This document shows, piece by piece, positions 1 to 13,512 of a DNA stretch of 64,000 nt. A program made the translations under genes and the position numbers. Source of the DNA: Polytrichum commune (lineage: Eukaryota > Streptophyta > Polytrichopsida > Polytrichales > Polytrichaceae); contig OX485809.1 in the NCBI GenBank assembly GCA_950295325.1, positions 6,014,001 through 6,078,000 on the forward strand, written 5' to 3'. Below the pieces are notes generated by a model that did not search any database, was not told where the DNA came from, and was given only the letters and a program-made list of their open reading frames with translations. The first letter of the stretch is position 1; every line of letters starts with the position of its first letter.

Positions 1-3757
<3,757 letters not shown>

Positions 3758-4461
3758 CCTCGCCTCTACCGATCCCTGGCGATCTACAGCCTCCTCCGCC
3801 CTTCCTCAGCTCTCATCACCCCTCGCTCTCTCCCACATCTCGCACCTCCCACATTGCCAGCCACTCTCCCCTCAACCTCCACAACTCTTAGGCCTCGCAC
3901 ATGAAGGCATGCGCCTTGACTTTCGCCTGTCACCGCGGAGTCCGGAACCACCGCCGTATGTTCGCCTTCGCTACGCCGTCCAGGTGGTGGGAACTTCAGC
4001 GGCGAACGCCTTAGCGAAGCGTATCATGTGCGCAGGGCTTTTCTCTCCCTCTCTCTCCCTCCCTCCGTCAACCTCCACAAACCCTGCCTGCCTCCGGTGA
4101 CACCAATCTGAGGGCGAAGGAGAGGTAGAACCGGTCCCAGAACTCATGCCAAAAACTCTGGCACCAGCTGGGAACACCGGGCCAGGCGAGCACCGGGATG
4201 TCAAACCTACTTCCACCTCAACAATCTCAGTCTCCGCAAACCCTGAAATCTACAACGAAGCAAATCCGGGGCCAAATGACGTGAGACCGGTCCTGAAACC
4301 CGTGCCAAAACTGCGGCACCAGCTGGAACTCCAAGCCTGAGCAGCACGGGGATGGAAAACCTAAAGATAGCACCACGCAACTGAATCCGAGGAGAGAAAT
4401 GGGATGCCGATGATGAGGGCTGCTAGATATGGCGAGCCTGCTTCGCAACTACATAATACCC
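3758..4461. promoter_or_regulatory. 5' flank of the NDR kinase with a two-copy 156 bp repeat
   Basis: A GC-richer stretch directly upstream of the kinase start. It has pyrimidine-rich CTCC/CTCTC tracts as read on the plus strand (about 3770-3900 and 4040-4070). Two diverged direct copies of a segment opening ACCGGTCC and containing GCACCAGCTGG begin near 4130 and 4286, a period of about 156 bp. The position suggests a 5' UTR and promoter. No TATA box or start site can be assigned, and the ORFs here look like composition effects. Confidence 0.45.
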
Positions 4462-5199
4462 CTTCCTCACCTGGCTCTAGCGTTGCCGGTTTTAGGGTAA
4501 AAGCTTGGGCTTAATACTACCCTTCCTCACCTGGCTCGGTTTTAGGGCCCAGCCGATCTGGCAGACAGGTCCGGGTATGAGTTTTACTGCCGAAGCTCCA
4601 GTTGTAGCGCCGGTTCCTGTGGGTGGAGCTAACACCCCGGAGGGATTTTAGCTTCAGTAACCGGAAGCAGCATCGCCTCCGGATTGGCCACAGGCCAATC
4701 TTAACTATTTGGCCTCAAATCCTGTGTTTACCGGTAAGCTTCAACATTAGACTTCGGGGCCGTTGGCCCGGCCTTTGCGGTGGCCTGTAACGGTTTTCTC
4801 ACGCAATTCAATCACAGCCAGCTGAATCCCACACGGGGCAGTTAGAGGACCTCCTTCAAAACCTTCACCTCGCACCGGCAACTTGAATCCCTCCGCTACC
4901 GAAAATTGTGCTGCCGAAGTCACCGAATTCGGCGACTTGCTGCATCAGAACCTCAAACGGTCGCCGAACTTTGAATGCCCAGCTAGCTTGACCCCCAACG
5001 GCAATTCGGAAGCGCTCGCCTCGGAAGCGGCGACCTCCTTCATAAGCTGTTGTACTTAAAATGAGACTCCCATTTCGCCTCAGACCTCCGCCATGGATTC
5101 CAGAGCATCCGCTCCTCACAGCGCTCCACACTTGAGTGCCCGTAAATTTCAGCTTGTTCAGTGATTTCAGCTTGTTCTCAGATTGGGCACTCTGTTCCT

Positions 5200-5700
5200 G
5201 CAATTCGGTAACATTAGGAATCCGCAGTCCACACTGAGTTCCAGCAATTCGGTAACATTAGGAATCAGCTTGTGAGACCTTCAGCTTATGAGAGCCTGTA
5301 ATCTTGGGTAGCTTTTAGGATTCCAGTCGCCTCCTCCCACAACACAGATTTCGGGCAGATTTTGGCAGAGGTCTCACGTTTCGCAGCAGATAGGCTGCAA
5401 TTCGGTAACATTCGGAATCAGCTTTGACACCTTCAGCTTATGAGTGCCTGTAATCTTGGGTAGTGTTTAGGATTCCAGTCGCCTCCTCCCACATCACAGA
5501 TTTCGGGCACATTTTGGCAGAGGTCTCACATTTCGCCGCAGATAGGCTGCAATTCGGTAACATTAGGAATCAGCTTTGAGACCTTCAGCTTATGAGTGCC
5601 TGTAATCTTGGGTAGCATTTAGGATTCCAGTCGCTCCTCCCACAGCACAGATTTCGGGCATATTTCTGGCAGAGGTCACAGATTTCTGATGTGATAGGCG
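5200..5700. repeat. Tandem array, about 152 bp period, three units
   Basis: The word GCAATTCGGTAACATTAGGA recurs at about 5200, 5244, 5397 (one change) and 5549, so the main period is 152-153 bp. Each unit also carries TTCAGCTTATGAG, TAATCTTGGGTAG, AGATTTCGGGCA and TTTCGCCGCAGATAGG in the same order. Units are about 90% alike by eye. The array lies 200 bp upstream of Harbinger ORF1 and ends near a possible acceptor (TTTTTGCCTTAG, 5860-5871). Confidence 0.85.
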
Positions 5701-5913
5701 GCGGCATTGTGAGGACGTTCTCCCGAAACAGCACACATTTCGGCAACCACAGGTAAGCGTTGATGTCAGGCAGGTTTTTTTCTTTCAGGCGCTATGTTCA
5801 AATTTTAATGTTTGCATTATTCTCCACTATGTGAGGTAACCCTCACAAACTCCACGTTTTTTTTGCCTTAGGTGGAGGAATTCCTCAACTCGGCCTCCCC
5901 ATTTCTGGCCACT

Positions 5914-7337
5914 ATGGCAGCCCCCCTCTCAGGGTGGACTTTTGGCGGGGTCCCCTCCAGCCCCAATGCTCCCTTGAGGAGTTTAGGCCAACCTGGTGAG
6001 AAAAGCCCACACAAGTTTTTTTTTTTTAATTGTTGATTTTGGAATTTGTTTTTGTGGGCAATTGTATGTGTGTTACTAAAAAGGTCACATTCTTTGTAGG
6101 TGTGGCGCGTCCACAACATGCACCGGTGCCCTCCTCCGCACGTGGTCGAGGCAAGCGCCCATCCATCTCGGATTCACAAGAGAACTCATCCCAAAAGGCA
6201 CGTCGGGATAGGCGTCCTAATTGGAGCCTAAACGAGATGATAGCGCTTGTGGACGCTAAACGGGACGAATTCCTTGAAGAACTCGATGCTATTGATGGGC
6301 GTGACCTCATGGATTCCGAGGTCACGAAGTGGAGCCGCATCTCGGACAAAATAATGGCCTCGGGTTTTTCTACGCATTTTCGGGATGGTATGGCATGTAA
6401 GGGTAAGTGGCACCTTATCATGCCTGATTACCGCCGAGTTGCCGATTATCATGCCCGCACCGGCATAAATAATGAGGATTATTGGCTCCTAACTCCTCAC
6501 GAATTAACTATGGAAAAATTACCTAAAGCATTCTCTAAGGAGATCTATGTAAGACTTCATGAGTGGTTTGGGCGCCGGCCCCAAATCCAACCCCCTCATG
6601 TTCGTGATTTGTTAAATCTCCACGATGAGGTTTTTCAACGTGGGGATTTGGATAATATTGAGGATGATGTGGAGGTAGTGGACCTTAGTATTAACGAGAC
6701 AAACAATGAAGGTGTGGATGGTACTCCCAATATTGACCATGTCAAAAGAGTTTTTGATTGTAGAGACCCTCCAACGGATTGTGACCCGTTGGACGGATCT
6801 CCTATTAGGTTGGTACCTCCCCCCTCATTGTCCCGTCAAGGGCCCAACCCTTTAGGTGGGGTAGGTGTCCCAAACGGTACTCCGTTGTACGGAGGTACTC
6901 CTCCTCCAAGAGGGAGTACGGTGATTTTATCCGACTCCTCCCATTCCATTACCAAAAGAAAAATTGCTAATACGGCCATTAGGAGGAAGTCTTCGGCGGG
7001 TGTGTCGGCGTTAGTAGAGGTTGCTAAATCCTCATCGGATGCTATAGCAACTCAAATGAGGGAATTGGCATCAGTGACAAAAGAAACGGAATCTAATAAG
7101 TTAGAGGTTCAACTTCGATTATTTTCGGAGCAAATGGCTTACCAACGTGAACGTGACATGCGGATATATGAGCAAAGCTTACTTGCGGCCGACAACGCCC
7201 GCCTTGCTATTCTAAAACAAGGAGAAATAGTTTTAGCACTAGGAAATATTTCTAGTGTGTTGGCATTGGGTTTGAGAGGACACATTGACCCTCCACGGAA
7301 GGCTTCTACTCCGGAACCTAGTGATGAGGCATCTTAG
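5914..7337 (+). CDS. PIF/Harbinger ORF1: SANT/trihelix-like DNA-binding protein
   Basis: The accessory protein of a PIF/Harbinger transposon. In this superfamily ORF1 carries a Myb/SANT-like domain that works with the transposase in DNA binding and nuclear localisation. Two exons are read: 5914-5995 and 6100-7337, with a 104 bp GT/AG intron and a split Gly codon, giving 439 residues. The N-terminus begins MAAPLSGWTFGGVPS. A basic nuclear-type stretch (about 42-66) precedes a tryptophan-based helical domain (about 66-175; W69, KWSRI, CKGKWHLIMPDYR). A Pro/Gly-rich linker and a charged coiled-coil-like C-terminus (EQMAYQRERDMRIYEQ) follow. An in-frame stop at 5869 lies inside a possible acceptor TTGCCTTAG, so an upstream noncoding or coding exon (VEEFLNSASP then Met) is possible. 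The frame is intact, which implies a recent or still functional element. Domestication by the host is the alternative. Confidence 0.8.
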
Positions 7338-9401
7338 ATTATGTGTGCCTATAGAGTGGCCTCATTTGTTTTAGTTTAAACATATTATGAATATTATTAA
7401 AAAAATCTTCTTCATTTTCATTTTATGATGGTAGCCCATACAAGATATATGGTTTTTTGTTGTGGATATGATATTCCTTGTAATATGAGCTTGCGTATTT
7501 CACTTCTATATGGATTGTACTTGTCATAATCATAATGGGACAATGTCTATATGGTGGGTTTCATTATTGTTCATTTCACATTATAAACTTGTCAGTTATA
7601 TGGTACCTAAGGGTGCCGGCATATTCCAACACAACAACAAATTAAGAAAATAAATTTGCCAATATCATATATTCCATAAGTTGAAACTCCCTCTTATTTC
7701 ATATCATGTATGAATACAACAACATGGTCCAATGTTATTGGGGTACCTACATAACCGTTTTGACATGAGTTAGGTCCTTCATATGGACACCCGCTTTAAA
7801 GTGTTTGCATCTTAGCACATTCTCCAATATCTATAGTGTACTCCCTATAAAGGTTAACCCTTGGGAGTGGATCAAAGTTAACATTTATAGAGGTGTTGAC
7901 AATTAACAAAATGGATATTACTTTTGTGAGCAATTTACAAATCTTAAAATTTATAAATATAAGCAATTATGAAGAGTACTTGTGACAAAATACCATTCAT
8001 AAAATTGAAAACCCAATCCCTACCTTAAACCCATCAAGTTTACAAATCACGGGTGAAGTATGAATCAATGGAACTTTGGTAAATTCATTTGCATGCACAA
8101 CTTGGAAATACTTCTCAATGTGCACCAACAAACCCACATACTTCTCCACATCACATGAACGTGATTCCATATACCTTCTATTGGGTCCAAAACTATATGT
8201 GTAACTAGATGTGTAGTTTTTTTCATCCATATAAGGTTGTATCTCATTCATAACTTTTATAGAGTTCTATTCACAAAGAAGGGAGTACCATTTTGTTAAA
8301 TGTTACCACGTTTAACATTTATAGTGTGCTATATGTGGGGAGTAGAAGAAAGTTAACATCTAGAGAGGATTAACACTTATAGGTGTAACATTTATAGAGG
8401 GTGGACTGTATGTGATTTTATCTAAGTTTTCATATTGGTTTTGTCTCAAAATGCATAAAAATGCCAAAATTAATCGATATTGTGATAATAGACACCCAAT
8501 ACAAAACTTTGTTCCTCAATGTGAAGACATTGGGGCCACATTTTGGTGTTAATATGTGAAGCATATTATGAATTGGTGTCGGATATGAATGGATTATTTA
8601 TCCGGAGGGATATATTGGGTGTACTTGGGTCCGATGAAACAAAGACCAACACATGAATGGAAAGGACAATAGTTTTGGAATGAGGATTGACCTATGGTAA
8701 TTGAAGACATTTTTGCTCCAGTGTAAAATACGATAAACAAAATGTTATGTTCAAGCACGCATTAATAATAGGTGACACACAGAAATGGAAATGAAAATAA
8801 TTTTTGTTATTGGTTGAACCCTCGAATTTGGTTAGGGTTACCGCTCCCGGTAAAAAAAGGCAAGTAAAAGGCTACGACCCAAACAATGCATATTGAATGC
8901 ATTCAAGTTCACAAATATGAAGGGTGTCAATAAGGATAAAGATCACATGTACTAAACAATTCCATAGTCATTTAGAAGGTCACCGAGATGTAAAAGAATG
9001 CAATAAATACCACTATAATGGTTAATTTAGGATTCCCTCACAATTGGAGACATTTAGAAATATAACACATGGTTAAAATCACATAGATATTGGAAAATGT
9101 TGTCAATACTAATACTTGGAAGTGGGTGCTCATATGAAGAACACAATTAAACAATGTGATGAAGATGGTTTAGGGGTTTAAACCCAAACAACACCATGTA
9201 GTTGTGGTCCAAATATTAATTTAAGACAATAAAATGTCTTTGATTAACAAACATAGTGATGATTTTTGTGGATTGACAATTATGAAAACATGAAATACTA
9301 GATTGACAACAAACTCCCACCAAATATATAGTTTTATTGAAAAATCATAAGCATTTATAAATGAAAATCACATATGGAACTCTAACTAAATTTTACTTAG
9401 A
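7338..9401. other. AT-rich spacer between the two convergent Harbinger genes
   Basis: No credible coding region. It should hold the 3' ends of both transposon genes. Between about 7840 and 8411 there is a weak inverted pair: TACTCCCTATAAAGGTTAAC on the left faces TAACATTTATAGAGGGTGGA on the right, with GTTAACATTTATAGAGG-like words repeated inside. This may be a small TIR element inserted within the larger one, with TA duplication possible. The rest shows no structure I can support. Confidence 0.4.
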
Positions 9402-10754
9402 TCATGGTTGAACTCCTCTTTGGGATCCTAGATAAGAAGCCAAACAATGTCGAAGATCCTCTCCATCATTTGTAATCCTACTTTGGGGTCCTTCATCATC
9501 ACAAACATTATATGTTTCGGTGTCCGAATATGCATCGTCATCGGCATCTTCCACTCCTCCATTATTCACCATAGTGCCCAAGGCCTCCAAATCTTCATTG
9601 GCTTGTTTTCTTAGAATATTGTGTAATATAGCACATGCGGTAATAACATCGGGCATATAAACAACATTAAGTTCGGATTTTCCTAGGAGTTCCCGCCAAG
9701 TCATTTTCAAAATGCCAAAGGCATTTTCCACAACCCCCCTACCCCTACGTAGTTTCCTATTATAGAGGGCCTCTAACATTGTGAGGTTATTACCACGGTG
9801 GGGAGTCACTAACCAAGGTAAATTTGGGTAGCCCGAGTCACCTAAAAGATAAGGTGGAAAACCTTCTCTACCTAGGGATGGAGGAAATAGTTCCCCTCTC
9901 ATAGCAAGTTGATAAAGGCTAGAGCGTCGGAGCATCCTAGCATCATTGGTAGAACCGGGCATGCCTAAAAACAAATCTAAAAAAACCTTCCTACTATCTA
10001 CTACGGCTTGACAATTCAATGTGTAACCATGAGTTTTGAAATAAAAGTAATCCTCGGGGCCTACCCTAGGTTTTGAAATATGGATATGCGTACCATCTAT
10101 TGCACCACCTACGGCGGGCAATCCACATAATACCTTAAAATCATTTTGAACTTGAAGAAGACGGTTTCCAGTGGGCCAAGCAATTTCATGACGTAATGCA
10201 ATGTTAATAGCACGACATGTATCGTGTATTACATTTGACACAGTTGACATGCCAATGGCAAACAATTCGGAACACAATCTTGTATTAGTTGCATGGGCTA
10301 ACTTTAGGAGCGTACATGCAACACGTACAACAACGGGAATGGCAAGTCGGTATTTAGTATTTTGCTTTTGTATCAAAGGCCGAAGTTGGTGTGAGAGCTC
10401 AAAAACGGAGGCTTTGGTCATCCGGAACAAGGATGACCATCGGTCATCATCGTACTCCTCAATGACAAACCGGGAAAACCATGTAGTAGAGCGTGGCTTC
10501 ACCCAATACCCTAGTTCATGATCCGCTATAAGAAGGTTGTTCCATAATTGATAGGAGTACAATGCGGATATTGAAGTAGAGTAGATGTTGTCCATGTGTC
10601 TCACACCCTCCTCCATATGCACAATAAAGTCCTCATGTGTAGAAACCTCTATAGGGATAGAGGCCACATCTAGAATATTTTGGGCATTGAGGAGGATCAT
10701 GAGTAATGCGGAGACAATGGAAAGGAGATCTATGGGATCATCGAATCCAGCCAT
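9402..10754 (-). CDS. PIF/Harbinger DDE transposase (DDE_Tnp_4 / HARBI1-like), intact
   Basis: A 450-residue transposase in one uninterrupted exon. These RNase-H-fold nucleases cut and join DNA at TWA targets together with the ORF1 protein. The three catalytic acids can be placed: Asp220 in GGAIDGTHIHI, Asp306 in LLGDSGYPNLPWLVTP, and Glu343 in RRGRGVVENAFGILK. A helix-turn-helix-like region (about 135-185, ending LFAIGMSTVSNVIHDTCRAI) precedes the catalytic core, and PGSTNDARMLRRS between the first two acids is typical of the family. The C-terminus is acidic. The start at 10754 (MAGFDDPIDLLSIVSALL) gives a normal family length. A CATACCTGTACC sequence just upstream, read on the minus strand, could be part of a 5' intron junction. 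It converges with ORF1. No frameshift or stop was seen, so activity is plausible but unproven. Confidence 0.93.
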   Translation of the reverse strand: MAGFDDPIDLLSIVSALLMILLNAQNILDVASIPIEVSTHEDFIVHMEEGVRHMDNIYSTSISALYSYQLWNNLLIADHELGYWVKPRSTTWFSRFVIEEYDDDRWSSLFRMTKASVFELSHQLRPLIQKQNTKYRLAIPVVVRVACTLLKLAHATNTRLCSELFAIGMSTVSNVIHDTCRAINIALRHEIAWPTGNRLLQVQNDFKVLCGLPAVGGAIDGTHIHISKPRVGPEDYFYFKTHGYTLNCQAVVDSRKVFLDLFLGMPGSTNDARMLRRSSLYQLAMRGELFPPSLGREGFPPYLLGDSGYPNLPWLVTPHRGNNLTMLEALYNRKLRRGRGVVENAFGILKMTWRELLGKSELNVVYMPDVITACAILHNILRKQANEDLEALGTMVNNGGVEDADDDAYSDTETYNVCDDEGPQSRITNDGEDLRHCLASYLGSQRGVQP

Positions 10755-11100
10755 ACCTGTACCAACAATTTCACCACAAGAAATATGAGTAATGCGGAGA
10801 CAAGTTTCTCAAATGTTTCATTGAGGTATATCCATCCTACATGTCCTAATGTTGAACACACCCATGCATGGAAACCACTTGTATACACCCTAAACCCACT
10901 CTGCGCTAAATGCTCTGTAATCATCATTCCTTCCAAAAATTCCTGTAAAAAAAAAACTGCCAATATTGTGTCCCCCTTAACTGCCAATGTGATAATGTGA
11001 GCTAGCAAGGGCCATTGTATTACAGATACCTGGTGGCTATCTCGGGCAGAAGAGAACTGCCCCTCCTAGGAGCTGCCGCTGTGAGCAGGCAGGATTTGAG
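10755..11100. other. 5' flank of the transposase
   Basis: No recognised gene. The 17 bp word GAGTAATGCGGAGACAA occurs at about 10690 inside the coding region and again near 10786, a small local duplication about 98 bp apart. An open frame on the minus strand (11008-10730) overlaps the start of the transposase in another frame and resembles nothing I know. Confidence 0.4.
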
Positions 11101-11715
11101 CACCCGTCTGCGCTAAACTCAGCTTGAGCTCAGAGTGAGGGAATTGAAGCTTTCGCCGCAGAGAACAGGCGCTTCCCAACTAAACCAGCACCCTCTGTGC
11201 TCCGCAATTTCTCTGGATTCTAAACGAGACAAACCCAGCCATGTGAGGAATATTTGAGCACCCTCTGCGCTCTCGTTGAATTTGAGCTCAGAGTAATGAA
11301 AACCCAGCTTTCGCCGCAGAGAACAGCCGCTTCGCAACTAAACCAGCACCCTCTGTGCTCCGCAAATTCTCCTGATTCGCCTCAGAAAGCCCAGCCAGGT
11401 GAGGAAGATTTGAGTACCCTCTGCGCTCTCGTCGAATTTGAGCTCAGAGTAAGGAAAACCCAACTTTCGCCGCAGAGAACAGCCGCTTCGCAACTAAACC
11501 AACACCCTTTGTGCTCCGCAATTTCTCCGGATTCGCCTCAGACAGGCCCAGCCAGGTGAGAAAGATTTGAGCATCCTCTGCGCTCTCCTCGAATTTGAGC
11601 TCAGAGTGAGGAAAAACCAGCTTTCGCCGCAGAGAACAGCCGCTTCGGACTAAACCAGCACACTCTGTGCTCCGCAATTTCTCCGGATTCAAGGTGTGCG
11701 AATCCCTTAAGGGCA
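11101..11715. repeat. Tandem array, about 157 bp period, four units
   Basis: TTTCGCCGCAGAGAACAG recurs at 11151, 11309, 11465 and 11622 (spacings 158, 156 and 157 bp). Each unit also contains CAGCACCCTCTGTGCTCCGC, a sister word GAGCACCCTCTGCGCTCTC, GAATTTGAGCTCAGAGT, and, in most units, AGCCAGGTGAGGAAG. The last motif has the form of a splice donor on the plus strand and also resembles the proposed right end of the Harbinger element. Confidence 0.85.
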
Positions 11716-11990
11716 TTCAGTTAACCGAATTCACAATTCCGTTGGCCTTGCTGTTCGCCTGAACGGCAGTTAGATGGCCGTTAGGTGGCGACAAATCCTG
11801 TGTTTACAGGCAGGGTTCGGCGTTTGGTGAAGAAGGTTGATAATACGGGTCGCTAAGACCCGGCCGGGTATTAGGGCCCAGGCTGGTCGGGGCTTACCGG
11901 GCCTGCCTTTATAGCCTACTAGGCTATGCCGGGGACTAAAGCCAGGTCTTAGCGCTAAGACCCAGTCTTAGCTAGAGCTAGGTGAGGAAG

Positions 11991-13512
11991 CCCTATAAGT
12001 TACACTCCAGTAGGATCGCTCTTCTTCCGGGCCGGCCCCCCTCGGCCCTCGCGCACCCGACGAAGCACCGACAATATCTCGTTGTCTCGACGGATTCCCA
12101 TCGACCATCGTGCCCCAACTTCGCTGTTAGGGACGGTATGCCTTGCGTGAGGCCAACGCACGTCGACGGCCGTCGACGAGATCCGACAATATCCCAGTTG
12201 TGTCGTATCTGAGTGGGTTGTCTGCTAACTTACTCCGTTATTCCAGCCTATAATTTGTAAAACACATTATTAACGTCGTAGCATGGCAGGGTTCAAGTTT
12301 CAACACTTTGCATGTTGAAATTGTGCTTTAATTTATGTCCACGTCTTCTTACTTTGAGACGGATTTTCAGTCGATATACATCCATGTAATGTTTGTCAAC
12401 ACTTTCGCATCTAAAATGCATTGATTATTGTGTGAAGTTGACTTTGTTCTTTGTCACATGGAAACAACAAGTCAAAATAAGCTGAGCATCGTTGTTAGTA
12501 GAGAGTGAGTATGTAGAGTGTGGTTTGGATATAATCAGTCTACGTATTTGTATTTACATAACGTTATTTCAAACATGTGCACTTGTCTCATTTTGGGATA
12601 ATATTTCATATTGATGTTCTAGTACCTTGAGAGTAAAGGTGTTGAGATGCCAAATCACAATAAAACTTCAAATTGGATTTGAGAAGGAAGGAGAAAGCAC
12701 GTGCTACTAACAATTATGTGAGGAACATGGGTGCATGTGTGAATAATGTTATCACCAAAGTGCATAAAATAATATGTATTGTAGGGTTATTGCACTAGCA
12801 CAAAGTGACCTTCACATTGAAAATACACAAAAACATCCTTATCAATGTGGGTGAAAAATAATGTGAAAACAATTATTGTTAATCCTGTTTAGTGTGAGTG
12901 GACATATCACGTGTCCAAGACCTTGGACCTTCCCCTAAGTCTTCATAGAGACCTCCCACCAACTTTTTACATTAAAAAAGAGAGAAGAGTTGCCTTACAT
13001 CAAAAAAGCAGAAAAGAAAAATATTCACCCACATCAATTTCCTTGAAAAAAAAATGTGATCAATATGGCGGATACTAATAGGATTTTTGTTTATAGATCC
13101 CCAAGAATGGGAAGGCCCAAGGATGGATTCACATGTGAAATTCGGTAGGGCTAGTGATACAAATGCATTCCACGAGGGGAATGGTGAGGTCAACTTATCT
13201 ACAAATTATGAACTCTTTTTCTTTTTCTTTTTCGAATCGTGCATTCATAGGTCAAAAGTACAATAAAAGTAAATGATGAAAGGGGTATATTGGTCTTAGG
13301 CCCTGCCATGTCATAGGTCCACGGTCATAGGCCTCATCCTAGTTGGCCTCCTCTCAGCTCATCACGACCGACGTTGCGCAAGCGTTTGGGTGTTGTTGTT
13401 GTGGTTCTAGGGTTTCTGCCATAGCCACCGTCACCGGTATTCCGATATCCGACCTTGGCGTGTTTCTTTTCGTGGCCTTATTCGGTGTGATTGTCAAGCA
13501 AACCTTGTTACG
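11991..13512. promoter_or_regulatory. Intergenic region upstream of CWC21
   Basis: The first 230 bases are GC-rich with no coding signal. CCGACAATATC occurs twice (about 12069 and 12184), and CGTCGACGGCCGTCGACG (12161-12178) is a perfect 18 bp palindrome. Bases 12240-13300 are AT-rich with no structure I can support. Bases 13310-13512 become GC-richer and probably hold the CWC21 promoter and 5' UTR. No core promoter element is clear. Confidence 0.45.

Larger units (their letters stand above)
4462..11990. mobile_element. Candidate complete PIF/Harbinger transposon (boundaries tentative)
   Basis: Contains both genes of a PIF/Harbinger element: ORF1 at 5914-7337 (+) and DDE transposase at 9402-10754 (-). 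The proposed left end CTTCCTCACCTGGCTCTAGC (4462-4481) matches the reverse complement of 11971-11990 at 19 of 20 positions, and CCC flanks both sides. The end motif recurs near each terminus in the matching orientation: left at 4522, right (as AGCCAGGTGAGGAAG-like) near 11235, 11393 and 11550. Repeated motifs near the ends are a usual feature of transposase binding regions. The weaknesses are that CCC is not the TWA target preferred by this superfamily and that the element would be long. The gene content is secure; the ends are inference. Confidence 0.45.

Noticed and set aside
11991-12215. A ribosomal DNA fragment or spacer
   Set aside because: The GC-rich, CG-word-rich sequence suggested rDNA, but I could not match any 5S, 18S, 5.8S or 26S segment.
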